Shown piece by piece: positions 46,119 to 57,650 of a stretch of 64,000 nucleotides of DNA. Positions within the stretch are counted from its first letter, which is position 1. Each line of letters begins with the position of its first letter. A program made the position numbers and the translations under genes. Origin of the DNA: Dastarcus helophoroides (Eukaryota > Arthropoda > Insecta > Coleoptera > Bothrideridae); NCBI GenBank assembly GCA_028583605.1, contig CM053326.1, positions 31,727,431 to 31,791,430 of the forward strand, given 5' to 3'. The notes beneath the pieces were generated by a model, which saw only the letters and a program-made list of their open reading frames with translations, was not told the DNA's origin and did not search any database.

Positions 46119-46532
46119 ACAGGATATAGATTTTCCGGGATTGGACCGTGTCAAAGAACTACTAAAAGTATTCGACGTTTCTCCCACCATCGTAGGGGGC
46201 TTCTTCAGAAGAGTTTCGCCTCTGGTATGGTGGACACACTGAGTTACCGTGCTCTTCTGTCTAAATTTTCTTATCCTTTATACCAAATTTTCTATTCAGA
46301 AGAGTTTCGCCTCTGGTATGGTGGACATACTGAGTTACCGTGCTCTGATGTTTTGAAATTGGCCTTTTCATTCTTTCATTTTTGCATATTCCCTTATATT
46401 TTTCTTTTTATTTATTGTTTCTTTTCTTTGTTCCTGAAGAAGAAGCTGTGAAGCTACGATGGTGGGCGAAACGTCGAACACTTTTAGTAGTTCTTTGAAA
46501 CGGTCCAATCCCGGAAGAAGTATATCCTGTAT
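46119..46532 (+). mobile_element. foldback family B with internal tandem repeat
   Basis: The left arm 46,119-46,193 (TACAGGATATAGATTTTCCG to CCCACCATCGTAG) is the complement of the right arm about 46,455-46,532 (CTACGATGGTGGGCGAAACG to TATATCCTGTA). Inside, CAGAAGAGTTTCGCCTCTGG and the following roughly 30 bases occur twice, at about 46,206 and 46,297 (spacing 91 bp). On the + strand CTGAAGA (46,434-46,440) and GAAACG (46,468-46,473) flank the start of the right arm, the same box seen in family A. There is no coding capacity. The family is not recognised. Confidence 0.8.
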
Positions 46533-46559
46533 TTGTACGATAATTATGGCCTTAACCTT

Positions 46560-49500
46560 GAACATGCGACTTTTTGGTCGAGATTTCGATTTCGAGAGAT
46601 TCAGTGAATTCTTTTTCAATAAATCCAGACTTTTTATAAAAACAATTTCGAGTGTTAGCAAGAAATTTCGAGAAAACAGTCAAAATTACGAGAAAAATTG
46701 AAATTTAAAAAGAAAGTTCTCAAATTGTTTAATTCAGATGTGAATTTAAACTTAGGGAACTCAATTTAAAATTTTGAAAAAAAAAATTAAAAATTTCAAC
46801 TTTAAACCGAAGTGTTTCAAAGAAAACGACAATTTTGAGACAAAAATCGAAAATAAAAGCAATTCTCGAAGTGTCAAGTTTAAATAAATCGAAAACTGTT
46901 CTAATTTTGAGAAAAGCAGGAAATTTATATACAGAAAATGATGCTTTCAGTTACAATTTCCAGAAAAAGATCGAAATATCAATTTTAAAAATTTCAAAAT
47001 CGAATCTTAGGAAAAAGTCAATCTCGAAAATATCTCATAGTTTCTAGAATGTTTTCTCAGGTTTTTTTACCTCAGTTTTCTCAAACTATTTTTAGAAATC
47101 TCGAAAATAACAGAAATGTTTCAAATAATCTTTATTAAATTTCTTAAATGTTGTTTTACTTTCAACCCTTTTACTTCAACTAGATTCGAAATTTCAAAAA
47201 TGTTTCTTGGCAATTAGATCTAAAACAAGAAATTTTACAAATTAAAAAAAACGAACTAAGTTTGGGAAAAATTCCAAATTTCTAGCTAAAATTTTAAAAT
47301 AGAACTTCCAAAAAAAAATTGGAAATTTTGAAAACAATCAATTTCAAAAAGAAAAAAAACCACTGAAATTTTAACTTTTTTTTGCTCATGTCTTTTTGTC
47401 TCCTACATTTTTCTTTGGAATCAAAATTTTGTAATTATGTTCTTTGATTATTTTCGAAATTTCTGAAATAGTTTCTGCCAACTGTTTTACTTATTTTTTT
47501 AAATTTAAAATCCAATTACTTCAATGTAAATATTTCAGCAGTTTAGATTTTGAATAAAATCGAAACTTTGGGATAAAATAAATATTTAAAATATCAAAAA
47601 TTTCAAAAAAATTCCATTATAAAAACAGTAGATATTTCGAATTTTCTTAGAAATTTAACATTTTTGAAAATAACTTCAATTTTAAGCTGCATATTTTAGG
47701 AGAAATTAAAGTTTGCAGAGAAAAATTGACAGTTTAGGGTTTTTTAGGAATTTTTCGAAATTTCAAATTCAAATATTAGAGGAAACAAAAAATATGCCAA
47801 GTTTAAATTTCAAAAATTTCTCCAAATTTCGAGTTATGTCTGAATATTATCAAAAACGCTAATAAATTTAATTCTAAACTCGTAATATTGGAAAAAAAAA
47901 TGGAAATGTCGGGAAAGACTGCAAAAATACTGAAATTTGAATCACGAATTTCGAACAGGAGAGAGAATGAAATTTAAATTTAAGTTCGAGATCTCGGAAA
48001 AAAGATGGAATCTTACATGTAAAGTTAAAATTTTTTATTAAATCTGCATACTTTATATAAAATCAGAATAGAAAATATTTCAAAAAATAAATAAATAGGA
48101 AATTTCATTTTTAAAGCGGAAGGTTTCATTTGAAAAGTGAAAATTTTAGGACATAATTTTACGCTTTAACTGAAGATGTTAAGAAAAATTTAGAAAAAAA
48201 AGACGAAATTTGGAAATACGTCACTTTTAAAAAATCGATAATTTTCAAAAAAATGGGCAGTTATGGGGACTGCCGACAGAAGTGAAAACTTAAAAATAAG
48301 ATATAAAAAATTTCAAGATATTTCAAAAAAAATCTTTTTCCAAACTTTCAGTGATTTCTCTAAGTTGAGGAGAAGTACAAATAATTAAGGGCGCGACTAA
48401 CATCCACTCGCTCCGCCCATATACCCCCCTATTTTTTCTTTTTTATGTATTTTCATGGTGTCCCCCATCTCCCCCCATTTTCACCTACTTCCCTCATTTT
48501 TCACCCCCCCTTCATCCCATTTTTTTCACGATATTTTCATTTGCGCCGCCCTCCATTTGGGCTACTTTTAAGATTTCGACTTTTTTTTTAAATTGTTGTT
48601 TTTAAACTGTCAGTTCAGGCTTGAATTTTCGACTTTTCTTGAAGAAAGCTAAAGGAGGCATGAATATATTTTTCATACTCCCGGCTGGAAGGGGGTTAGG
48701 CACAACGTAATAGGGAACCGCTGTTTGTAGGTAAAATGGAAATTTTAAAAAAAATAGAAGCTTAAGCTTGAAATTTCGGGGAAAATTAAAACATCATAAA
48801 CATTCATAATTAACTAATAGAAATTTTGTCGTTAAAATCGGTTTTAGAGTCAAAATGTTACGAACAAATTTTGAAAAAAAAAACCAAAATTAAGAAAAAC
48901 TCGAAATTTTAAACAGAAATTTCAAGTTTTAAAGTGAATATTTCAGAAAATATTTCTTATGTAAGCTGATTTAAAAAAAAAAGGAAATTGAGGAATAATC
49001 GAAATAGTATAAAAGATTATACATGTTAGAACTTTGACAGAATAAATACCACATATTTCTATATAAGAAAGTAGTAATGTACTTTCCCTACTGCAATTTT
49101 ATTAACTGTTTTTCAAAAGAAATATAGAACTATCTTCGAAAATAATATTTGAAAATAAAGCAGCATGCGCCATCTACTAGTTGCTTGTTAAACTAAAGCC
49201 AGATTGAGAATAAGTTATCTTTAATTGTTCCTTTCAATTAATTTAATGAAACAATAAAATATTTTTACTAAATAAAACAACTGTAATGGTACGCGTTACT
49301 GAATTATTTTTGTGTAATTTTAGTTTGCATAGTAAAAATGGATTTAAATTAATCTTACAATTAGGTACTTCGCTAGAAGATGTCAGGAGAATCAATGAAA
49401 TATCACGAATTTTCTATGTTATTTCGCATATATCAAATGTCAAATGTCATTGACATTGATTCTATGAAAATCGTTGACGTTTAATAATATTAAACATAAA

Positions 49501-49560
49501 ACAATGTCGACATTTGAAAATTAAAGTACCATTTTCTATGAAAAATTTCCATTTTACTTA
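46560..49560. repeat. A/T low-complexity sequence with a C-rich pyrimidine tract
   Basis: Mostly A-rich low-complexity words, no genes. Positions 48,405-48,560 are strongly pyrimidine-rich on + with many CCCCC runs (ATACCCCCCTATTTTTTC, CCCCCATCTCCCCCC, CACCCCCCCTTC). The last few hundred bases up to 49,560 are the presumed promoter-proximal region of MED17; no clear core promoter element could be identified. Confidence 0.5.
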
Positions 49561-49583
49561 CTGTTATCAAACAGCTTACGAAA

Positions 49584-52500
49584 ATGTCCTATACAGTGAA
49601 TATATCTGTAGAAGCTCCCATAGAAAATCAAATTCAAGAGATAACCTATGATGGTACAGAAATATACCAACCGTAAGTAGTCAACATTCTGAATTAAACC
49701 CGCTCATCGTTTATACGTTTCAGGCCGTTGACATTATCGGAAAGCTTGGCAAAATACGCCCAAAAGATCGATTTCAGCAAGACCACCGAAGCCGATATCA
49801 AAAAAGAAGCTGCTGAAACCATAGACGATAGCAAGTCGGACACAGACAGCAAAGACGCTTTTCAATCGAGTTTATGGCCATGGGACTCCGTCAGGAACAA
49901 ACTACGAAATTCCCTCCAAGAAGTGTGCGTATTGGCCGATGTTTTAGCCATAGCCAAAGAAAAAAGATACATGGTCCTGGACCCTGTTCAACAAGAAGCT
50001 GTAGAAACAAAATCCATGGTGCAGATCTACGCGAGGAAAAAAGCTCTATCTGGCGCTGCGAACGTACTACTGACCGGCGCTGAAAGGCTTAAGACTTCCC
50101 AAACTGAGGCTGTTAGAAATAGAACTACTCCTGATTTTCATATAGAAGTTACTCAGACTTAGGCAGAATTGGAGATTGAAGAAGGTTTCGAACACCATTA
50201 TTGGTGACCTAAGTTACAGGACGGCAGGTTCGAAATATATGCAGACTGGTACTTTCGAAGTAACGAAGTCTGAAGAAGATGAGAAACCGCCCACACCTCC
50301 CAGTAGTCCTCTTCCTGGTGGCCCACCTACTGTTCCAAAAAATAGTTCGGCTCTTAAAGTCTATATACCATCTGAATTACAAGGGGTTGCTTATATTGAA
50401 GTGTTGTGCCAAAAAGGTTTGTATTTATAACATACCAAACTGATGTTTTGTCTTGATCCTTTTCAAATTACCATAAAACGTTTATGACCCTCTATAAACA
50501 GTAATGTCCGTTTATAATGAAGTAGTTTATTACAAACTTTTGTTTATAAGTAACTAATCTGTTAGATATGAACTGAATTTAAGGACTACTGTTATTTGAC
50601 GTTGAATACCAGCTTTGCTTTTATAATTAGACTTTTTCTCAAAATTTTGCGTTTATATTTGAAATTTAAAGAAAAATATGGAAATTTGAAAGACTGCGTA
50701 AACTTTTTAGGTTTTTTTTTTTTAAATTTAGACTCTTTCTCAAAACTTGGACTTTCTTCCTTCAGTTTTGTTAAGAAGAAGTTCGTGATAGAAGTCGAAA
50801 TTTCAGTTAATTTTTTTCCATTTCGGTATTTTTTTTTTAATTTTCAAGTTTAAACTTAAAATTTCGACTTAATTTAATGCTTGACATTTTTTTCACAGAA
50901 TTTTAATTTTTAACTTATTTGTGATTTTTTTCTCTTTCCTTTGAAATTTTAAAACTAAAGCAGAGTAAAAGTAATCTCAGAATTGAGCTGAAATTTCGTA
51001 AGTTATAAATTCAATTAAAACCAAATTTCAACAAACGTGTTCAATTTTTTGGATTATAAGACTAATTTTGGTTTTTTTTAAGGCAGAATTGAAACTCGAC
51101 ATTTTAATATTTTTCTTCAAATGTTGACTTGAAAGTCAATAAAAAATAAATTTTTTTATGAAATTTCTGGAAATTTTAGGTTTTTTAATCGAAATGGAAA
51201 GAAATGTTCAAATCACCGACTAAAAGTCAAAATCTTCATTTTTTTTTTACAAAATTAAAGTTCAAATTCGAAAGCTATGTTTTTATTTCTTAAAATAAAA
51301 GTTTTAAACTCGAAACAGCTTTCAATTAAAAATGACTTTTTTTTCTCCAAATTTCTACTTGGCATTTTTTTCTAGAAATTGTTTTAGAAAATATTAAATT
51401 AAAAGCCGAGAAAAAGTTCTAATCTTGAAGTAGAAGTTAAAATTTTGATTTTCTTCTAGAAAACATAGGGTTTACATCCAATATTTTGGATCCAAGGCCG
51501 AAATTTCCAAAAAATTATTCAATTGTCTAGATTAAAATTGAAGTTCCTGCTGTTTTCTTGAACTGTTTACTGTTTTTCATAAAATTTTGACTTTGGACTT
51601 AATATTGGGTCCTTTTTCTCTCTGCTGTTTTGATGAAATTTCGACTTACTGAGTTTATATCAAAGTTATGCAAAAGAGTTCAATTTTTGAAGAATAGCTA
51701 AAAATGTTATTTTTTACACTACTTTCGACTTCTCATATTAATCTCAGATGTATTATTTAAGCTTTTTTTTGTTTCCAGTCTAGTCTTTATTCACAAATAT
51801 TTTTTCTTTCAGATCAGGAAGACTTGTGTAGTGCCAATATTAATCTCCTCGGATCAGGACCACCGGCATCCAATCCCGATATGCACTGGCAACAAAAACT
51901 GGAGGCAGCTCAAAATGTTCTCTTTTGCAAAGAACTTTTCAATCAGTTAGCCAAAGAAGCTGTTCAACTTCAAGCGCCTATACCTCACATGGTAGTAGGC
52001 AACCAAATAATGGCGACGGTTTTACCAGGAATCCAACTAATAATAGGATTATGCCATTCCACTACGGGCGATAAAAAACAACAAAACCCTCCACCCTCTA
52101 AAAATGATCATGATCACGTTCTAGAACATTCTTTACATCAGCTATTGAGGGAAGTTCATCATAAGAATACTCATCATCCATTCCCACACCCAGCGAACTG
52201 GACCCTTAGGACCTTCAAAAAAAAGAATGCTTGCAGGTAAAACAGATAGGAACCTTTTTGTAAACTTTCGCAGTGCTAAGTATACATTTAATTTAAAAAA
52301 AAAATTTCATATCTTTGTTGGTAGTTACGTTACAGCATTTTTAAAATAATTATTCTCTTTGATTCTCAACAACATTGCAACAAATAGAAACCAAATTTAG
52401 ATTGGGGAATTCTGAATGTATATGTATATGGCAAAATTTCAGGTCCCATGGCCGCCGATCGACATGAACTCCTTGAAATGACAAAATCCGAAACTCTTCT

Positions 52501-53163
52501 AGAACAAATAATCAAACAAGCTCAACATTTCATAATGCGCATGCGAACGGAATACGTCCTGGATACCATAGCGAAAGAAGTCAAAGATCCCCTGATAACT
52601 TCCCACTGGAATACTCTAAACAGCCCAACCCAATCCTGCGTCAAAATCAACATCTCAACGCACGGCTACGACGCGGTCTGCAGAACCCCCATCGTCATCC
52701 ACGTAGGAGAAAAGAATCTAAAATGCATTTGCCGAGATGGCAAAGTAATGCACATGAGTTATGAACCCCAGGAGTTGCGAGATTTAATTTTCTGCCACAT
52801 AAACCAACATCAGATTTTGGCAGTTCAGGCTCTAGCTAAGACGATGGGTTGGCAGTTTTTGGCTAATTCGAATCATTTGGGGACTGGCGCTGTCGAACCT
52901 TTGGGTAATGCCAATTCTTGTTTATTAGCGTCACCAACTGGTGACAGGAATAATCGCCATAAGGTGCGAACCTCAAGCTGGTGTGCAAGTTGCAGTGGCT
53001 CACTCGCCTAGAAGTGACTTTTTCCCCAGCCGATTGGTGACCTGAAAGAAAATGGGAACACTTGGGGGGACAGTTCAGAGATGTTAGATTAGATAAGATG
53101 GAAGGGAGGAATTTTTTGCACAAAATGGAGCTACTTATGGCCAGCCTGACAAGTAGTTCCTGA
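49584..53163 (+). CDS. MED17: Mediator subunit MED17, four exons, with four one-base frameshifts
   Basis: MED17 is the scaffold subunit of the Mediator head module in the nucleus, linking activators to RNA polymerase II. Coding exons are 49,584-49,672, 49,724-50,416, 51,813-52,236 and 52,443-53,163, each bounded by GT/AG. Introns are 51, 1,396 and 206 bp. The product starts [20 protein letters not shown] and contains [65 protein letters not shown] and SNHLGTG, all diagnostic of animal MED17. One extra base is present at or near 50,148, 52,196-52,199, 52,949 and 53,043. Without them the exons sum to 1,923 bases, 640 residues, with no internal stop, close to the fly protein (about 642 as I recall). 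The start ATG is the first in a fly-like N-terminus. A recent pseudogene is possible but less likely than sequence errors. Confidence 0.95.
50417..51812 (+). other. MED17: MED17 intron 2, A/T low complexity
   Basis: Begins GTTTGTA and ends TTTTTCTTTCAG. From about 50,600 to 51,780 it is filled with the same TTTTCGAAATTT-style words as the intergenic arrays, so this repeat type also occupies introns. The open frame at 50,596-50,853 is intronic and not a gene. Confidence 0.85.
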
Positions 53164-53209
53164 GCGTTTTTATAAGTTATTTATGTTGTAATTTTTGTAT
53201 TTAGTATTT

Positions 53210-53215
53210 AATAAA
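53210..53215 (+). terminator. MED17: MED17 poly(A) signal
   Basis: AATAAA lies 47 bases past the MED17 stop codon at 53,161-53,163, giving a short 3' untranslated region. It is the first such hexamer after the stop and is well placed. Confidence 0.7.
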
Positions 53216-53219
53216 TGTA

Positions 53220-56180
53220 GCGCTTAAGTGTCTATTGTTTTTTAATATTATGCTGTGAAAGTTTTAACTTGGACATATGAAATGTACTCTCATTTTTTTC
53301 TGTCTAAAATTAGAGACCATGTAAGGTTTCGTTTTTTGGCTAAAAAAAGGGTTTGGCCTCAGTTTCGATTTTGGGCGAAAGTAGGCCGAAACTTTTAATA
53401 AAAAACTTGGGATTTTCAAAGAAAAAAAACTCTTCATTTATAAAATGAATTTGAGATTTAACTCGATACCTATATTTTAGAATGAAATGGATGTTTCAGA
53501 AAAATCTAAATTTACAAAAAAAAATTTAGAAGCTTAAATATCTAGAAAGACTTAAGGTATTGAGTTTAAGTTGGAAAATTTGTGGAAAAAATCCAACACT
53601 CAAGGTAAAATTTGAAATTAAATAAAATGTTTTTTCGAAATGGTGCCTTTTTGCTCTCGAAACTTCTCCTTTAAACTTAAAATTTATAAAAATAAGGTAA
53701 AAAATTTAGAAAAAAATGTCGAACACGCTTTCAAAAATTTCGAAAAACTTAATCAAAATTTTCATAAAAAGTATAAATCCAGTTGTAAGGCAAAATTTAA
53801 GAAAAAAACAATTGAAAGTTTAAATTTAACCCATAATTTTGCTAAGAAACTTTCAAAAATAAACTCTTAATTTAACTAATAAATATTTTTTTTCAATTTC
53901 GAGATTATCCCTAAATATTAGATTTAATTCCAGAGATTCGAATTCCTTTCGAACTTCCTACATGACATTTCTAGGAGAACTTATAATTTTGAGTTTAAAG
54001 TCGACGCTTCGAGAAAAAATTGACTTCAACTTGAAATTTTGAAAAAAGTTAAATGAATGAAACTTTTTTCAAATTTTAGCACCGTCTTTCGAGAAAAAAG
54101 TTCACTTTTTGCAAAACACTCAAAATTTATAGAAATTTCTATAAAAATGCCAAGATTTCGAGAAAAAAAATTTTAAAAATCCGAATGTTTGGTAAATTTA
54201 AAATTTTAATGAAATGAAGAGTGTTTTTGCTAAAAATATTTTAAAACTAGAGAATGAAGTCAAACATTTGAGAAAACTTTTCTTACAAATCTTAATTTTT
54301 TTGGAAGATTGCGCTTTGATTCAAAATTTAAACTTTATCAAATTTTAAATTAAATCTTAAAATGTTATGATCATAAACTCGGAATTTTGAGAAAAAAGAG
54401 CAATTTGTAGAAAAACTGGGAATTTAAATAATAATATTTTCATTTTCATCATAAAATATTGATTTTAAATTTGAGTGTTGGACTTTTTTCTTGATATTTT
54501 TTTGGAAACCTTAAATTTTCTGGAAAAAGGTCGATATTTTTTGAGAAAACTTTTGTTAAATTTATTTGTTTTAAAACTAATTTTCTTTTAAAAATTCTGT
54601 AACTGGTTATATATTTTCGAAAATCTTGAATTCAACTCGAAATGTTTGTCCCTTTTTTAGAAATTTAAATGTTGATTCCGAAAATGTCTTAAAAATCCAG
54701 GTTTTTGGAATTTTCAACTTTTTAAAATTTTTCTCTAAATTTATAGCTAAAACATCTTTTTCTCAAAATTTCGAACTAAAACTTGAAATTTTTATTTATT
54801 TTATTTGTTAAAATTTCAAGTTTGAGCTCGAAATTTCGAGAACTTTTAAACGCCGATTTCTTTTTTTATTTCTCTCTCAAAGTGTTTCAGTTTTGTTTTC
54901 AAATTTAAGAGTTGAAAAAAATTGATTTACACATTTTTCATTTTTTTTATTAAATTGTACGGTACATGAACTAAAAATTTATTATTTACAAAAATATTAG
55001 GTTGACAATGGAAATTTCCACTTTCTTCTCGTAATTTTGGCCGGATTATGAAAATATTCAAGTTTTTCGAAAAATATTGGGCTCACAACTTAGAAAAAAT
55101 AGCAACTGGCATTTTTGAGGCATGTTGAAGACCAGAGTTTTCGGAATGGTCTTCAAATTAGGATTAATCATTTTTTTCTAAAATTTCGACACTAAAGTTG
55201 AAACATGGACTTTTCTCGAATTGTGAACTTCAAAATTTTCACGGTATTAATAAAATTTTGATTTCATTTTTAATAATTTCGTGTTAAAAATTTAAATATC
55301 GATCTTTTTCTAGAAATTTTAGGTTCAAACTTGACATTTTTTATAGGTACAGAGTTTTTCTTAAATAAACCCAAGTTTTGAGTTTCAATTTTAATTTTTT
55401 TTGTGTTTCTCTGTATTTAAAAGGTTAAAAGTTTCAGAATGTACAGATGTATTTTTTTATAAAATTTGGAACTTTCACAAAGTTTCCACTTTAAATGTGA
55501 TATTTTTTACAAACTTTTTATAATTTGACTTTAACAGAAATTTACTACTGTTTTTAAAAATGTAAATGTAATTTTTTCAAAATTTTGAGAGAAAATTTGA
55601 ATGCATTTTTACGAGGTAATCAGTTAATACAATATAATCTATAACCCAAAAGTCCAATTTCAAAAGCAAAGGTTTGATAAAAAAGAATGTCGAGAATACT
55701 TGAAATATACAATTTTAAAATTAATCCCAACTTTAAATTCCAAAATTTAAAAATCAAGTTCAAGTTTTAAGTCGATATTAAACTTAAAATTTTGAAGTAA
55801 AAGTGGACATTCAAAGAAAAGAAGTTTTAACTCTGAAATAAAAAACATTGTGAAATGTACAAATTTAAAGTTCAACTTTCTTCCAGAAATATAGATTGAA
55901 TCGAAAATTCTTTCAGAACTGTTTAAACCTTCAATAAAAAATGGATGTCTTAAAAAAGTTATGTTTTTACTCAAAATATTGATTTTGCGGTAAAAATCTG
56001 AGATTAAGATATCCAACAAAAATTTTGAACATGATTCGAATTTCTGAGCTTAAAGGTAACAATTTTGAGAACAAAAGGGTAATTTAAGCTTGTTTCAGGA
56101 CACCCAATCAATTGTTTTAGCAAACTGATGTAACATCGTATATGTTGCTTCTTATCATACTCAAAAAAACAAAGTAATTT
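53220..56180. repeat. A/T low-complexity spacer between MED17 and Rsf1
   Basis: Nearly 3 kb of A- or T-rich words with frequent TTCGAAA, no gene or long-period repeat recognised. The two genes converge on this spacer. Confidence 0.6.
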
Positions 56181-56187
56181 TGCAACA

Positions 56188-56455
56188 TTTTATTGCTTCA
56201 TGAAAAAATGTGCTAATTTATAATTATCAATTTGGTGGCACATTCAAAGTCATTATCTGTACATTTAATTGTTCACAACATAAATATAAAAAAAAAAAAA
56301 TGTTTAAAGACATTTATTTTAATACCAGTTGGAGAGAAATACAAACTCAGTCTATAAATAAAAATCTTAGACATAGTTTAATTAGGTAAAAAAAAGACAA
56401 CTGATGCAGATCTCTTAAACCTAAAGAATTAAATTACAAACTGAATACTTAAAAT
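56188..56455 (-). terminator. Rsf1: Rsf1 3' untranslated region and poly(A) signal
   Basis: Downstream of the Rsf1 stop, on the minus strand, AATAAA occurs at 56,193-56,188. Another TTTATT (AATAAA on minus) near 56,309 could give a shorter end. The interval is AT-rich without other features. Confidence 0.5.
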
Positions 56456-57041
56456 CTATCGTCTTGGGGCACCAGTCGGCGACCTTGAGCGGAACCTTGA
56501 ATCGTCGAATCTTCTTGGGGCACCACCACCACCCCCACCTCCTCGACCATTGAATCTGTCTGATCTCCCACGAAACCCATCATCACTTCTTCGTCCAAAG
56601 TCTCTACCTCCGAACCTGCTTCCACCCCTACTGTCTCTTCTGTCGCCGCCACCGTAACTATCAAAGCGGCCACCTCTGCCTCCTCGCCCGCCACCGAACG
56701 GTGGACGATCTCTGAATCCGCCACTACTGCCCCTGAAGCTTCCACCCCTTCTAGGGCCCTCCGCGCCCACCTCTAAAACCGCCCCTGCGGGATTTTCCTC
56801 TTGCCAATTCAACTCTTAATTTCGAACCAAGGAAATCTGTGCCGTTTAAATTATCGCATGCAGTTTCAGCATCAGAGACGTTTGTGAATTCGATGAAAGC
56901 AAAACCTGGTGGGTTAAAAGCAACCCAAACCGAATTTAACTTTCCATATTTTTCAAATTCGGTTTCTAAATCTTCCTTTTTTACGTTGTCCGCTAGTCCT
57001 CCAACGTAAACTCTCGCAGTATCTTCATCCCGGTCACCCAT
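56456..57041 (-). CDS. Rsf1: Repressor splicing factor 1-like RRM/RGG protein, one frameshift
   Basis: A nuclear RNA-binding protein of the Rsf1 type. In Drosophila, RSF1 represses splicing by counteracting SR proteins. The start MGDRDEDTARVYVGGL, an RNP2 motif at residues 11-16 and an RNP1 motif GFAFIEF at 46-52 define one RRM (about 9-80). A Gly/Arg-rich tail (RGG, GGGRGG) follows, ending in RFRSRSPTGAPRR, very like the fly FRSRSP ending. The open frame stops at 56,751 after GGRGGP. Removing one base from the GGG/CCC runs at 56,754-56,759 restores a single 194-residue frame to 56,456. The coding region has no intron. CCACAG right before AACCATGG could be a splice acceptor, so an upstream non-coding exon is possible. 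Confidence 0.9.
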
Positions 57042-57650
57042 GGTTCTGTGGAACGTAGAATTTGCGTAGAAATAGTCAAATTATCAGTCGTTTGGGCGAA
57101 TACGTGCTGTTTTAATACGATTTGGGTACAAAAAGAAAAAATAAACGTAGCTAGGCGTGCAATTAACTATGAATTGTGGATGCATGGTATTCAAAATACT
57201 CAACTAAACGGAGAAAGTATTAACTGTGTACCCAATTCGATATCGACGTACTGTTTCGTTTGCAAAAGCAAAATTAGCAATCGAAAACAAAATGTCGGCT
57301 AGGGTTGGGCTCCATTAACATGAGATTCTGACGTAATTCGCAGCCAAAACGGCGATTATACATAAACAATATAAATAACGAAGTTTGCGTAGTTCGCAGA
57401 ATTATTTTACAAGTAGTTACCCCAAATCGAAGCGCAGGTCAACGTAGAAATCGAGGTAATTTTTGACAATTTCGACACACGAAGCAAGCTTGATATTTCG
57501 CCGACAGAATTTAGAATGACGCCGGTTATAGGAAGGAGGAGGTAAGACGCTACCTGACAACTGACAACTTCCGCTCCAACCACTACAACAGGGGTCAACA
57601 CATTTACTTAACGAAATTTCTATACCATAAAATAAATATCGCACATGTTA
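57042..57650 (-). promoter_or_regulatory. Rsf1: Rsf1 upstream region, possible 5' UTR exon
   Basis: Higher complexity than surrounding DNA. Position 57,047 onward on minus reads TTCCACAG before AACC and the ATG, which could be an acceptor site, so the first exon may lie around 57,400-57,600, where composition is more balanced. No TATA box is evident. The short open frames on both strands here have no recognisable content. Confidence 0.35.

Noticed and set aside
49584..53163. Programmed +1 frameshifting in MED17
   Set aside because: The four sites share no slippery codon or stop context; error or decay is simpler. The indels themselves are reported as a finding.
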